DNA of 64,000 nt from Anthracocystis setariae (Eukaryota > Basidiomycota > Ustilaginomycetes > Ustilaginales > Ustilaginaceae): NCBI GenBank assembly GCA_928724745.1, contig CAKMXJ010000032.1, forward strand, positions 62,001 through 126,000, given 5' to 3'. Shown here piece after piece: positions 10,172 through 21,043 of the stretch (positions are counted from its first letter, which is position 1; every line of letters starts with the position of its first letter). The notes under the pieces were generated by a model, which did not search any database, had not been told where the DNA came from, and saw only the letters and a list, made by a program, of their open reading frames with translations. Both the position numbers and the translations under genes were made by a program.

Positions 10172-10566
10172 CTTGGAGCGCTCGTAGGGTGGAAGGATGC
10201 GTAGTGACAGTCGTGATAATGAGTCAACGTACTGAAGGACCTTGATTTCCGGTTGCCATCAAGGTGACACGGGGCGTCCCTGCCTCGTAATCACAGCCTT
10301 CTAGACGGCGGTCATTTGTTCGACATGCAGTCTTGGCAGGGCAGTGTTAGTGTTGAGCTTATGCTGTTGAGCTTATGCGCATGACAGCGACACTGTGACA
10401 GCCGCACGGACGTGTTAGATCTCCTTTCCTCTCCAATATCCCGCATCCCGAAATGTTGAGATGGTCGAAAAACCGCAGAGCAACACTTTGACATGCTACC
10501 ACCTCATTGATCCTGTCTAGCTTGACGTTTGACTCGCTTCACCTCGCCTCGTTTCAGCTACCCATC
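10172..10566. promoter_or_regulatory. shared divergent promoter of the AAA and Tma20 genes
   Basis: 395 bp separate the two start codons, so both promoters must lie here. It contains a perfect 14-bp tandem duplication at 10351-10378 and no obvious TATA box. Confidence 0.5.
10351..10378. repeat. 14-bp tandem duplication
   Basis: TGTTGAGCTTATGC occurs twice with no spacer in the bidirectional promoter. Confidence 0.9.
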
Positions 10567-11256
10567 ATGTCGCTGTTCAAGAAGTTCGAGCCAAAACCCG
10601 ATCTCGGTCCTGCTACGGCGCTCAAATCCTCGGTTCGCCGAGTAGTCCGAGACAAGCTCACCAAGCAATACCCAGCCCTGGCAGCAGACGAAGGGGCACT
10701 TCTCGAGGCAGCATGGCCCAACAAGGCTTCGGTGACCACCGTCAAGTTCGCACGAGAACATGTACAGATGTTCATTGCGGACAAACAGGTGCTGTTCTTC
10801 CAGCATTACGATGATTGGTATCTTCCTTCTTTGCGCCTTCTGCACAAGTGTAAGTCTTTGACCTTGTTTTTCAACTCTCGCAGTTCAGATCGATGATCCT
10901 GACTGATGTATTTTCCTCTCCTGACTACGGCGTTGACTATGACAGTCCCAGATATGCTTCCATCCGTACAAGTCGACCGAGGAGCAATCAAGTTCGTCCT
11001 TTCAGGAGCCAACGTCATGTCGCCCGGATTGACGAGTGCCGGTGGTAAGCTGCCGGATCCAAGCAAGGGTGACGAGCCAATCAAGGCGGGACAATGTGTT
11101 GCGATCAAAGCACAGGGCAAGGAGGAAATCTTGGCAGTGGGTGTCATGAAGATGGACACCGAAGAGGTGAGGAAGACCGGAAAGGGCATCGCGATAGAGA
11201 ACATCCATTACCTCGGAGATGATCTTTGGATGACGCTTTCCAAGGGTGGCATCTAA
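10567..11256 (+). CDS. TMA20: translation machinery-associated protein Tma20 (MCT-1/MCTS1), PUA domain
   Basis: Two exons, 10567-10849 and 10946-11256, with a 96-bp intron (donor GTAAGT, acceptor GACAG). The junction codon becomes Phe and reads [20 protein letters not shown], which aligns well with human MCT-1 (LLHKYPFILP..QVDKGAIK). The product is 197 residues. It starts [10 protein letters not shown], resembling MCT-1 MFKKFDEK. The PUA domain occupies the second half ([19 protein letters not shown] ... [15 protein letters not shown]). MCT-1/Tma20 pairs with DENR/Tma22 to recycle 40S subunits and support reinitiation, in the cytosol. An upstream in-frame ATG at 10507 is not favoured because the shorter product matches the family N-terminus. 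Confidence 0.93.
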
Positions 11257-11769
11257 TGTACCCTCAACCAGCCCCTCAGGTATTGATAGTGCTACTTGTT
11301 TGGCACAACTCACGCCACACAGAAGCAACGACCTCGCAACCACACCGCTTGTACTTTAGCTATTCCAAAAGGCATGTCCATCCCAGTTCAATCACGTGCG
11401 CTTCCTTTCTTGGCGGCTGATCGTAGCCGGACCTGGCATGCAAACTCTTGTCTGTTGCGTTGGAATGACCTCGACGGCATTCTTGGATCCTAATCTAGTA
11501 GCTGTTGGGTTTGGTGCACAAGCGGTGAGGATCACAAGATGATGAGGCCTCCACCCGGGCAATGAGCCTTTTTTTTTTTTGACTCAATTTTTGGGTGCAT
11601 TATAATGTTTCAATTTTGTCAAAAAAAAAAAAAAAACACACACACACACACACACACACACTTTTGGTGTTGGTCATCAGATTCCGCGCTTAGACCAAGC
11701 ATCTTGTTCGCTTTCCACCTTGCCTTTTATTTGCCATCTGCTCTTCCAACCAACACACGGCATCACGAG
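11257..11769. other. intergenic with simple repeats
   Basis: About 510 bp between two plus-strand genes. It contains T12 (11569-11580), A16 and a CA run (11621-11661) and the C/T-rich leader of the NDUFAF6-like gene. No gene seen. Confidence 0.5.
11621..11661. repeat. A16 followed by (CA)12 microsatellite
   Basis: A16 at 11621-11636 passes directly into about 12 CA units ending at 11661, roughly 110 bp before the next start codon. The run length is likely to vary between strains. Confidence 0.95.
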
Positions 11770-13000
11770 ATGCTTGCCACGTCTTCAAGAACCTCTGCTT
11801 CGGTGCTGAGGTCATCGTCAAGGCTCACCTACTCTTTAGCAACCTCTTCTACGGAGCACGCACCCAGCGCGAGCGGCACCCTCCCACGGCCAAGAGCCTT
11901 CTCATCCAGCACAACAAAGCATTCCGACGCTCCTCCATCTTCCAGCGCAGGTCGCACTGCACCACCGACAGCAACTCAGATCTCGCCCTTGCAGTCGCCA
12001 CAGTCGTATCTCCTAGCGGAACTCGAAAAGCGCGATCACCCCTCCTACTTGGCACATCACTTCTACCCAAAGCACCTCCAGACCCACTACGCCGCCATTC
12101 GCGCTTTCAATGTCGAGACGGCAGGCCTCAAAGATACGGTCTCCAACGAGCTTCTTGGTCGCATGAGGATGGGTTGGTGGCGAGATGCTGTAAAGGGAGC
12201 CTATCAGGTACGTCTTTGATCCAAGCTACCAACCAGTGGTCTCTTTGCTGTTAGACTAACCTCACTTCTTCCCCTTACTTTCTTGTCCGAAGAATCGACC
12301 TGCCAAGCACCCAGTGGTGCTCGCATTACGAGATGCCTTCCAAGATCCGGCCGTCAAGAACAACGCAGCGGGGGGTCTGATGCTCGACCACTTCCTCCGT
12401 ATCATTGAAGTTCGCGAAGCCGATCTCGCCGATGACTTCCAAGCACCCTCGCTCGAATCGCTCGAGTCGTACGCCGAAAGCACCTCCTCGCGCCTGCAAT
12501 ACCTCTCGCTCAACCTTCTCGGTGTCCGTTCCGACGCCGTCGACGAACTTTTTTCTCACCTCGGCAAGGTTTCTGGGCTTTCCTTGGCCATCTCCAGCCT
12601 TCCCTATCACACACATCCACCGCCACACATGCGCAACTCGATCACCAAGGGCGCCCGCAAGCTCGTCCTCCCGCGTGAATTCGTTCACCAACACAACGTG
12701 GTGGAGGAAGACGTCTTCCGCAACGGTCCCAACGCCAACGGTCTTCGCGACGCCGTCTTTGCGCTCGCCACAAGAGCCAACGATTACCTCATCACAGCAC
12801 GCAAGATCATCAACGACGAATTCGCAGGCAAAGCACCCCCCGCCGTCGTTCCACCCCTGGTCGGCATCGTACCAGCACGCTCGTACCTGCAAAGACTCGA
12901 AAAGGCAGACTTCAACCCCTACGACGCTTCCCTCCAATCAGGCAAACACTGGAAGCTGCCATGGGATATATGGCGAGCCAGTCGCAAACGCACAATCTGA
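11770..13000 (+). CDS. NDUFAF6: NDUFAF6-like complex I assembly factor (squalene/phytoene synthase fold)
   Basis: Two exons, 11770-12207 and 12293-13000, with an 85-bp intron (GTACGT donor, CTAAC branch-like site near 12256, AG acceptor). The product is 381 residues. The N-terminus (about 1-80) is Ser/Thr/Arg-rich and looks mitochondrial. The squalene/phytoene-synthase fold follows: FYPKHLQTHYAAIRAFNVE, RMRMGWWRDAV, then across the junction AYQ-NRPAKHPV. Later segments LESYAESTSSRLQYLSLNLLG and GLSLAISSLPYH track human NDUFAF6. Like NDUFAF6 it lacks clear DDxxD catalytic motifs, so a role in complex I assembly is more likely than prenyl-transfer. It converges on the PHS1 gene with a 196-bp gap. 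Confidence 0.88.
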
Positions 13001-13196
13001 ATCACTGACAGCTTATGTCCTTATTTTGGTTGGAATTTTACATGGGCCCAAGGCCATCGCCACCATTTCCGCGGCGTGATGGACTCGTCTGAGCAGCATC
13101 GATGAAGTTAGGTTGTGCTTGTGCTTGGCCAGTTGTGAAGTGCTGCGAAACAGAAGTTGGTTGGTGAAAGAGGGTGAATTGTACGAGAGGCATCCT

Positions 13197-14036
13197 TTAC
13201 TGGCGCTTCTTTTCGGCGATCTCAGCGACGAGCTTGTTGCCCCAGTAGCCGGTGCCGATGACCTTGCGACGCTGCTTGATCATGTACGTGTACATGACGT
13301 ACAGACCGGGCCACCAGATGACAAACAGACCGGCGTAGATGTAGGCACGCAGGTCCCAAGCGCCCAAGTTGCTGAAAGGCGGCAACGTGGCGAAAAGGCA
13401 CATGGCCTCGGAAAGAGCGCCGATGGGGTAGAGGACGTAGAAGGTGGTGTAGCGAGCCCACAGAAGACCGGGGCCCTCCGCGCCAAGCAGCTGGTTAGCG
13501 TAAAAGGGGTATCGGATACATTCGGTGATCGCCCAGGCGAGCACCATCGAGGCGTAGAACGGGCTGGACCAGGCCTGCGAGTAACGCTCGGTGACGCCCC
13601 ACACCATGAAGAGACGCGAAGCGACCTGCATGGCGGTGGTAACGACAGGACTCCTCACCCAGCCGATGGCAGCGTGTACGACCTCAAGAATGGCGACCGA
13701 CTGCGTGAGGGCCACAATCGAACCGACAAACGAATGCGAGTTGGAAGCACGCTCGAGCAGCTGGGCGATAGGTTCGGGGAAGAGGTGAGAGTACGACTTG
13801 ACGATGCCAATCTTGGCTAGACGGAAGCGAGCCAAGACATCGCTTGCAAACTTGACTGGAGGCGAGAAAGGCTGAGGACCAAGGAACAGATGCTTGACGA
13901 TCGTAGACAGCACAATCACCCATCCGAAAAAGGAGATGAAGTTGAACGCCACGAGGTAGTACTTGATGGCCTGAGGCGGTCCACGCTTCTCTGACTTGGC
14001 CTTAGCCTTGTCACTCTTTGCTGCTTTCGGCGGCAT
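13197..14036 (-). CDS. PHS1: very-long-chain (3R)-3-hydroxyacyl-CoA dehydratase (PHS1/HACD)
   Basis: 279 residues. Catalyses the third step of very-long-chain fatty acid elongation in the ER, removing water from 3-hydroxyacyl-CoA. The family block LEVVHAAIGWVRSPVVTTAM is present, with about six membrane segments. The catalytic Tyr and Glu, seven residues apart in yeast Phs1, appear as Y203 and E210 in LYPIGALSE. The protein ends KKRQ, a KKxx ER-retrieval signal. The N-terminus is a Lys-rich cytosolic stretch. I chose the start at MPPKAAKSDK: in-frame sequence further upstream has no family likeness. It diverges from the PAQR gene 1 kb away. Confidence 0.93.
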   Translation of the reverse strand: MPPKAAKSDKAKAKSEKRGPPQAIKYYLVAFNFISFFGWVIVLSTIVKHLFLGPQPFSPPVKFASDVLARFRLAKIGIVKSYSHLFPEPIAQLLERASNSHSFVGSIVALTQSVAILEVVHAAIGWVRSPVVTTAMQVASRLFMVWGVTERYSQAWSSPFYASMVLAWAITECIRYPFYANQLLGAEGPGLLWARYTTFYVLYPIGALSEAMCLFATLPPFSNLGAWDLRAYIYAGLFVIWWPGLYVMYTYMIKQRRKVIGTGYWGNKLVAEIAEKKRQ

Positions 14037-15065
14037 CTTGGGAGGCTTGATGGTGAGGTGAGAGATGGTTGTTCCGACCCAACATGGAAATGCAGCGACC
14101 GCTCGACTGGTGTAGCATCGGGCACGTCGCCAATTCCAGCATCCATTTTTCTGGCAGCAATCGTCCCGATGGTCCAAGCGCTGAAGTGCAACCTTGCCGA
14201 CGTAACAATGGATTCTCACGCTTCGTACGATAAAAAAGGCACTTACCTGAGATTTCCAACTGGGACGGATTCGAGAAAGCCAGACAACTTGCCAAGATAG
14301 GCGAATTTTTCAACACACTGCTCTTCGGCCCTTTTCTGGCTCTGGAGAGAGTGTGTGTGTTTTCAGAACTTTCCTCGACCCAAACTGCAGCCACCGAAAA
14401 AAAAAACGTCGAAACCCCAGCCACAATCGTTGTCTGAAATTAAGCCTAATTCGTTGACTGACGTCGGAAAGGTGCGGAGTTGCCGAAACTTTGGAACGGC
14501 AGGATAACGCTATCACGCAAAAACAATCCTGTATGCGGCCGTCACTTTGATGCCTAGGCGGTCGGTCTCGCTTGGCTAGTTCGAATACAGTAGTAACGCT
14601 TTGCATTTCAATCTTGGCTGTAGAAAGCCGTTGAGAACAGCACAGTAGGGCCGTATCAGATGTCTGCTTGTGCCTGTGCATCGCACGTTTCAGGGACCTC
14701 TCCTGTTCCCCACTCTTTACTCCGCCCAGCCTACTTCGACGCCAATAGCTACTATATACCATCCTCTTCTCCCGTCGACCCAACTTTTCTGCATACTATA
14801 CCCGTCTGGATCTACCGTCACGACCACATACGTCCTCATCGACCACCGCTTCATCTCATCGTGCATTTCAGCATCAGGGTCCTTGCCCATTGCCACCTTG
14901 GGCAACTGCGGGGATTGTTTCTAAAAGGCGGGACATGCCCCTCTGATTCATCCTCTTCCGCAACACTATCGTTTGCCCAGCACTCTACCTGATCGTCACG
15001 CTTTCAGCCTCTCTGTGTCCCTCACTCCAACCATCGGCAGGTCCGATGCGAACACCTTCAGCACA
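14037..15065. other. divergent promoter region of PHS1 and PAQR genes
   Basis: About 1 kb. It contains a GT run and an A-rich stretch near 14350-14405 and a TATATA near 14752 about 300 bp before the PAQR start. C/T-rich leader sequence precedes 15066. No gene seen. Confidence 0.45.
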
Positions 15066-17348
15066 ATGGCACCTCGACGACCCTCTTTCGGCACCTCTCG
15101 ATCCACTCCCTTACTCGAGTCTTCGTCTCTATCGAGTGGATTCGATGCTCCTACACGACCGTTCCATGTGCGTCGCCGTCTAAGGCGTGCATCTCAGCCT
15201 GCAGAAGCATCGAATGATCCCATGCGGATCCGCTACAATGGACTCAAGTCGGACGAACTGCTTCGTGAAGGGTTCAACAGTGCAGCCACACTCACCGCCA
15301 CCGATTCGGGATCCTCCGATGACGATTGGGACTATGAAAACTTCCTCTCCCGTCAGCAGCATCCGTCTCTCACATCGCTCGACTATCTCGACCTTCCAGC
15401 CTCTTTGCCATACTCGATCGTCTCGCTTCGCTCCCAATTGCTCTCCTATCTGAGCGAGCTGGAAATCAGAGCGCGAGCTTTCTGCTCACATCGTATTGCC
15501 CCATCCACAACAGACGGAACGACGGAAGTCATCAGATCTCTATCACCCGTATCATCAGCATCGTCTTCACCCCAACTAGAAAGCAGTGAGTACGAGGAAG
15601 GGGATGTGGATGCCTCTGAAGGCCATCTGGCCACCTTTTTCCAGCAGCTCGAGGCAATGCGCGAGGATCTACGCAGGCTAGTCGCGCTTCTCCCTACGTC
15701 CGCTTCCGCAACGTCTGCCTTCGCTTCGCGCTCTCAATCGCTTGCACAAGATTGGGAGCGCCTCTCATCGAGTCTTTCCTTCCCCATCAGCCTTGGCAAC
15801 GGACTGCGAGAGCGGTTGCCGCGTCTGCCGTCTTCCTCGGATGCAGCGCGTCTGAGGGCAGAATTGCCCTCGCTGCCAGCGATGCCTTCGCTCCCACAGC
15901 TCGATCTCGACTTTGCATCCGTGCTCGAACCCCTCTCCGTACAGGTGCCTAATCAGGCTTACGCACTCGCGGCCAAGATGCAGGCGCGCTTTGACGCAAT
16001 CCAGGAATCCGTGCGCAACATGGCATGGCGCGACTGTCTGCACAGCACTTCTGCCGAGGGTCCCAATGCCTCGCTAGCCCAGCGATTCGAGACCAAGCTG
16101 GCAGATCTTTCGGCACGCTCACGATCTCGTGCCAACAGCATTGCATCCCGCGCAGGGCATGCAGTCCAGGAAGCCGAGGAGAAGTTCTACCAGCTGGCCA
16201 TCGAGCTCGCACGCAACGGTCAAGAGCTCATCCACTACGAAAATCTTCCCACCTTCTTCCGCAACAACGAGCACATCCTGTCGGGTTACCGCTTCATTCC
16301 TGTCGAGAATTGGCCGGCGCTGCTCCGTAGCACGTTCCAGATCCACAACGAGACGGGCAATATTCACACCCATCTGTGGGGTCTCGCTGCCATCGTGCCG
16401 CTCTTCTGGCCTAGCAAGGGTCTAGACGATCAGACGACACCGATGGATCGGTTGGTCCAGACCGTCTACCTCTTCGCTGCCGCCAAGTGCCTGACTTTAT
16501 CGGTTTCCTGGCACGTCATGGCAGGCTGCTCGGACCGCAAGTGGTTTGAGCGATTCGCATGCGTCGACTATACGGGCATTGCTTGGCTCGTGGCCGCCTC
16601 GATCTGGACCACCGTGTACAATTGCTTTTACTGCCAACCCAACTTGGCGCTTTTCTACTCGGCTACCACTCTCGCGGTTGGACTCGCCGGCGCCATCCTG
16701 CCATGGGCCGAGTGGTTCAATAAGCGTGAGAACAAGAATTGGCGCATCGCTGTTTTCCTCACCATGTGCTTCACGGCGCTGGCGCCGTTCTCCCATGCCA
16801 CTTTCGAGCATGGTTTGGCCAAGACCTTCTCCTTCTTCAGCCCCATCCTTCCGTCGCTCGCATTCTACATTGGCGGTCTCGTCTTTTACGCAACCCAGTT
16901 CCCGGAGAGCTGGGCACCAGGACGCTTCGATACCTGGGGTCACTCGCACCAGCTTTGGCACATCGGCATCGTCTTGGCGATCGTGTTCCACTATCGCGCT
17001 GCCCTCCTCTTCCATGCAGCCCGATTCGAATTTAGCTGCGCTGTTCCGGGCATCGATGTGGCAGCCAAGGTGGTTCCTGCATCATCGGCTACTGCAACCC
17101 TGTTGCAGCGTCTGAACAGCGTGCTGGCTTGGTCTTATCCCTTCGGTACGACGGGCAAGGCAGCAGCCACGGTGACCAAGCCAATCGACTCGATGTTGGC
17201 CAAGGTCGGTGGCATGGAGGGCATCATCGGTCTTGCCCGCGCCGACAACCAGATTTTGGAATGGAGGAGGTTGCTGGGCAAAGTGGGCAATGGTGCTGTG
17301 GGGCGTGGTTGGGATGCGCTCGTCGACTGGGCCCAAAACTTCTGGTGA
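15066..17348 (+). CDS. PAQR/AdipoR-family membrane receptor (Izh-like) with long N-terminal extension
   Basis: 760 residues from ATG 15066. The C-terminal half is a seven-helix PAQR domain: ENLPTFFRNNEHILSGYR, then HNETGNIHTHLWG near residue 425-437, SWHVMAGCS, and HSHQLWHIGIV near the end. The three conserved His positions that bind zinc are present. Yeast Izh proteins act in zinc and lipid homeostasis, and animal members are ceramidase-like receptors. About 400 residues precede the domain, Ser/Pro/Asp-rich at first, then with helical, possibly coiled-coil segments (QQLEAMREDLRRLVALL). Yeast Izh3 also has a long N-terminus, so Izh3 is the closest model. In-frame sequence upstream of 15066 lacks an ATG and is leader. 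No intron is needed. Confidence 0.87.
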   Translation: MAPRRPSFGTSRSTPLLESSSLSSGFDAPTRPFHVRRRLRRASQPAEASNDPMRIRYNGLKSDELLREGFNSAATLTATDSGSSDDDWDYENFLSRQQHPSLTSLDYLDLPASLPYSIVSLRSQLLSYLSELEIRARAFCSHRIAPSTTDGTTEVIRSLSPVSSASSSPQLESSEYEEGDVDASEGHLATFFQQLEAMREDLRRLVALLPTSASATSAFASRSQSLAQDWERLSSSLSFPISLGNGLRERLPRLPSSSDAARLRAELPSLPAMPSLPQLDLDFASVLEPLSVQVPNQAYALAAKMQARFDAIQESVRNMAWRDCLHSTSAEGPNASLAQRFETKLADLSARSRSRANSIASRAGHAVQEAEEKFYQLAIELARNGQELIHYENLPTFFRNNEHILSGYRFIPVENWPALLRSTFQIHNETGNIHTHLWGLAAIVPLFWPSKGLDDQTTPMDRLVQTVYLFAAAKCLTLSVSWHVMAGCSDRKWFERFACVDYTGIAWLVAASIWTTVYNCFYCQPNLALFYSATTLAVGLAGAILPWAEWFNKRENKNWRIAVFLTMCFTALAPFSHATFEHGLAKTFSFFSPILPSLAFYIGGLVFYATQFPESWAPGRFDTWGHSHQLWHIGIVLAIVFHYRAALLFHAARFEFSCAVPGIDVAAKVVPASSATATLLQRLNSVLAWSYPFGTTGKAAATVTKPIDSMLAKVGGMEGIIGLARADNQILEWRRLLGKVGNGAVGRGWDALVDWAQNFW

Positions 17349-18775
17349 TGGCCGAAGGCTGTGGCACGGACGTTTATGGACTGTATTCTGTTATTATTAT
17401 TATTATCATTATCATCATCATCGCATTGCTCTCCTTTCGTTCGTATCCATCGCATTCCATGTTTCAACCCATTTGCCCAACCCATTTACCAGAGTGGTAT
17501 CGGTACCATAGCACACGATGGCGCTGCTGGACCCTGAGCTAAAGCCTAATCGCAATCTCGGTAGTGACGCTCGATCTGCATTTCCGCTCTCACCGTCTTT
17601 GCCGAAGTTGAAGGGATCGAATTCGACGCTGGCTGAATGACAGATGTAGGCAGCGTAATGGCACGCGGACCGGTGATTGGAGCGTGGTGTGGAAACCTTG
17701 TTTGTTGGCCACGCGATTGCGAACTGCGACTTTGTAAATGCTCGCCTGACAACAGGTTCGGTTGGTTGGCTCATGCACGATTTGCACGGCGTGCGTGCAT
17801 GAGAGGGACTCGCGCTTCATTACGAAGTGGATTTCGCGTAACGAAAACGAAGTTATTGGGTTTCCCCACAGCCGCTAAAGTGGTGATGGTGGTTCTTACA
17901 GAGGTCGGTCCGCCCGCCGATTGCATTCATCTCGTTCCTTCTGACAAAGGTGTTGTCCCACCGAAGTTTATAGAGATGATAAGCAAGTCGTTGAGGGTAC
18001 AGTATCGGTCGAGCTAAAACCAGTTCGAGACGACGGTCGGGTCAAGCTTGGTTCAGGGTATGCGGCTTTACTAGCAGAGTCGCATAATGTGGAAGTGGAC
18101 ATCAACGAGCTTGGCACCGAGACTGGGCGGAGCGGAGCAAGAGGACGTCGAGCCCTCGTCACCCCGGCAAAGCCTCTTGATGGTGGGGGGTTTTTTTTTT
18201 TCAACGTTTCTAATTGTGTGTTGCCGAGCGAGTCCGTTTCGGATACGACGGCCCAATTCTCGATTTCTCACCAAAATGGACCGCCATCGCCATCGCCATC
18301 TGCTGCCTTGTTGTTTTTTTCTTGCCAAAAATATCGCTCACAGTCGACCGTGATGTGGCCTCGCTCGCCTGACCATTTGCCGTGACATCCTTCTGCTGCC
18401 GCGTGCTGAGAAATCCAACCTCCCGTAGCCAGTCTGTGCGCGCTCGTGACCCTGTTCCATGGTAGCCCCTCAGCCCACCCCCGCGTTGCGTTTCAGCTTA
18501 GGAGTCGGCCCGCCCTCTAAACAGCTCGATCATCTGACGTTTGGTGGGGGATCGAAGCGCCGTCAGCCAATCTCACTTGTCACGTACTTAAAAACAGCTT
18601 TCTTCTCCACGGTGACTGTCTCTCATCCTCTTGCTCAAGCCTTTTCTTCTTTCGTCTGTCATCTTGGACCCTCTCCCACCGATTCTGTTCTCTTTGCTGA
18701 GGAACCAAGACGAACACGGCGCACAGAATCAACCCACCATCGTACCAAGGATACTCCGCAGGACCCAACAGCATC
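17349..18775. other. intergenic between PAQR and P450 genes
   Basis: About 1.4 kb between two plus-strand genes. It begins with an ATT/ATC microsatellite and has T-runs near 18188-18200. Short frames look non-coding. The C/T-rich stretch from about 18600 is probably the P450 leader. Confidence 0.45.
17391..17423. repeat. TTA/TCA trinucleotide microsatellite
   Basis: TTATTATTATTATTATCATTATCATCATC-type run about 45 bp after the PAQR stop, probably in its 3' UTR. Confidence 0.9.
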
Positions 18776-20380
18776 ATGGTCGAAACCGACCTTGTCCCTC
18801 GCATCGGGGCTGCAGTCCAATGGGCTGTTGAATCTCCCGCCCACATCCTCATCACCATCGTCGGTGCCGTCGTCCTGATCCACGTGATCCCATTCATCAC
18901 AAATCAAAATCTCATAAAGTATCCGGGACCGCTGTTTGCCAAGTTTTCCGACTTTTGGCTCATGCGCCAGGCGCAGCAGGGTCATCGCTTCAACTCGGTG
19001 CACGAGCAGCACAAGAAGTATGGCAAGTTTGTGCGTGTCGCCCCCAACCACGTTTCGATCGCCGACCCCGACGCTCTGCACCCGGTGTACGGCCACGGCA
19101 CGGGAACGCTCAAGTCGCCCTACTACGATGCCTTTGTTCCTCCTCGTCCGTTCCCCCGCGGTCTGTTTAACACGCGTGACCGTGCCGAGCACACGCGTAA
19201 GCGAAAGATTGTCTCGCACACCTTTGCTCCCAAAACGATTGTTGCCTTCGAACCCTTCATCCGACGTGAGATCCAGCTGCTCCTGGAGCGATGGGACGAA
19301 TTCTGCGACAAGGCGGCCAAGACCAACGCCGAAGGCCCGCGCGGGATCAAAGGCCGTGCGTGGCTCGACTCGCTCATGTGGCTCAACTACTTTGCTTTCG
19401 ACACGATCGGTGCTCTCGCTTTCGGCAGCACGTTCGGCATGCTCGAGAAGGGCGTGGACGAGGCCAGGGTGGAATACGAAGATGCCAACGGAAACAAGAA
19501 GGTCGACTACTGCTCTGCCGTCAAGATCATCAACGAGCGCGGTGAATTCTCGGGTACCATGGGTCTCGCTCCCGTTTGGATGCGTCCTTACCTAGTCAAG
19601 CTCCCCTGGTTCTCTCGCAGGCTCACCTCCGTCAAGAAACTCACGGGTATCGCACTGGCTCGTGTCAACGACCGTCTCGAGAATGGATCCGAGCGCGAAG
19701 ACTTGCTGGCCAAGCTGCAGTCGGCCAAGGATGACCGTGGAGAGGCGATGGGCAAGATGGAGTTGACCGCCGAGGCTCTCACCCAACTGATCGCGGGTTC
19801 GGACACGACTTCCAACACTGCCTGCGCGATCGTTCACCACCTCTGCACGCACCCCGACAAGATGCGCAAGCTGCAAGCCGAGCTGGACCGCGAGCTGGAG
19901 CACGCCGAAGAAGTGCCGCTGGCCAGTGATGTTCAGGAACTCCCTTACCTCCAGGCGGTGCTCAGCGAGTCGCTGCGCTACCACTCGACTTCAGCCATCG
20001 GTCTGCCTCGTATCGTCCCCGCAGGTGGCGCCACCATCTGCGGCGAGAAGTTCGCCGCCGGTACCGTTCTCAGTGTGCCCGCCTACACTCTGCACCGCGA
20101 CAAGTCGGTGTTCGGTGAGGATGCTGACGAATATAACCCGGACCGCTGGCTTGCGCCGAATGCCAAGAGGGACTTTGAGAAGGCGTTCATTCCATTCTCG
20201 GTGGGCCCTCGTGCCTGCGTTGGCCGAAACGTGGCGATGATGGAGTTGAGCATCTTGATTGCCGCCATCTTCCGTAGGTACGACATTGTGCTGGAGGAGC
20301 CCGACAAGGAGCTCGAAACGTTTGAGGGATTCTTGCGCAAGCCGGTTCAGCTTGATGTTGGTCTCAAGCGACGCGACTAA
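18776..20380 (+). CDS. cytochrome P450, CYP53-like (benzoate 4-hydroxylase type)
   Basis: 534 residues. One N-terminal membrane anchor at about 22-42 holds it in the ER. Motifs in order: PGPLFAKFSDFW after the anchor, the I-helix AGSDTT, ExxR as ESLRY, and the heme loop FSVGPRACVGR with C481 as the iron ligand. The region LFNTRDRAEHTRKRKIVSHTF and the general layout resemble fungal CYP53 enzymes, which para-hydroxylate benzoate on the route to protocatechuate. The P450 assignment is firm. The subfamily is a judgement by eye. No other aromatic-degradation gene lies next to it. No intron is needed. Confidence 0.88.
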   Translation: MVETDLVPRIGAAVQWAVESPAHILITIVGAVVLIHVIPFITNQNLIKYPGPLFAKFSDFWLMRQAQQGHRFNSVHEQHKKYGKFVRVAPNHVSIADPDALHPVYGHGTGTLKSPYYDAFVPPRPFPRGLFNTRDRAEHTRKRKIVSHTFAPKTIVAFEPFIRREIQLLLERWDEFCDKAAKTNAEGPRGIKGRAWLDSLMWLNYFAFDTIGALAFGSTFGMLEKGVDEARVEYEDANGNKKVDYCSAVKIINERGEFSGTMGLAPVWMRPYLVKLPWFSRRLTSVKKLTGIALARVNDRLENGSEREDLLAKLQSAKDDRGEAMGKMELTAEALTQLIAGSDTTSNTACAIVHHLCTHPDKMRKLQAELDRELEHAEEVPLASDVQELPYLQAVLSESLRYHSTSAIGLPRIVPAGGATICGEKFAAGTVLSVPAYTLHRDKSVFGEDADEYNPDRWLAPNAKRDFEKAFIPFSVGPRACVGRNVAMMELSILIAAIFRRYDIVLEEPDKELETFEGFLRKPVQLDVGLKRRD

Positions 20381-21006
20381 GCCGATCGCATTAAATTGGA
20401 GCTGATATGATTCGAACAGCAAGGTGGAGTCCTGTCAGGCAAGATAGCTTGTCATCTGTATCTTTCTGCAATCAAGACTGCCGACTCTTTATGTGATCTG
20501 ACAAGCCTCGATATGTGGATTTGACCCGACTAGTTCAGCAGCTTTGGTGTGAACATGACTTGTTCGTCTGGTAATGGGGGTTATGCCAACCTCTTGAGTA
20601 GAGTGACCGTTGAAGCTTCGAGGGCATGGTTTGATCATCGAGATCTGGTGAATCGGGTAGCTATGATGCAAGATCAACGATGAACGTCTCAGACGTAACA
20701 TCGAGCCTTTTAGGCGGAAGGGCACGTTCGGTGTTTCTTAGCCGGATGACAGAACGTGGACAGAGGTTGTGACGTCGTGGCTGTGGCAGCACGTCGTCCC
20801 AGCCAGGATTTTGGATTTTGGGCGAATTTCTCTAAGGGTCCCAGCTGAGCTGGAGCTACATAAAGTCGTTCGTGCCAGGGCGGCTGGAAGAAGCGCCGCA
20901 ATGCACTTCTGCCGTGTCGTGTTTGTGGGCTGGAATACCGGGCGTGATGCAAGTAGGGTTCAATGGGCTGGCGAGTCGGGCCGTCTTATTTTGCGTGGTG
21001 ACAGCC

Positions 21007-21043
<37 letters not shown>

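Noticed and set aside
21008..21043. CCAG array considered as a CRISPR-like or regulatory array
   Set aside because: It is a uniform tetranucleotide microsatellite with no spacers.
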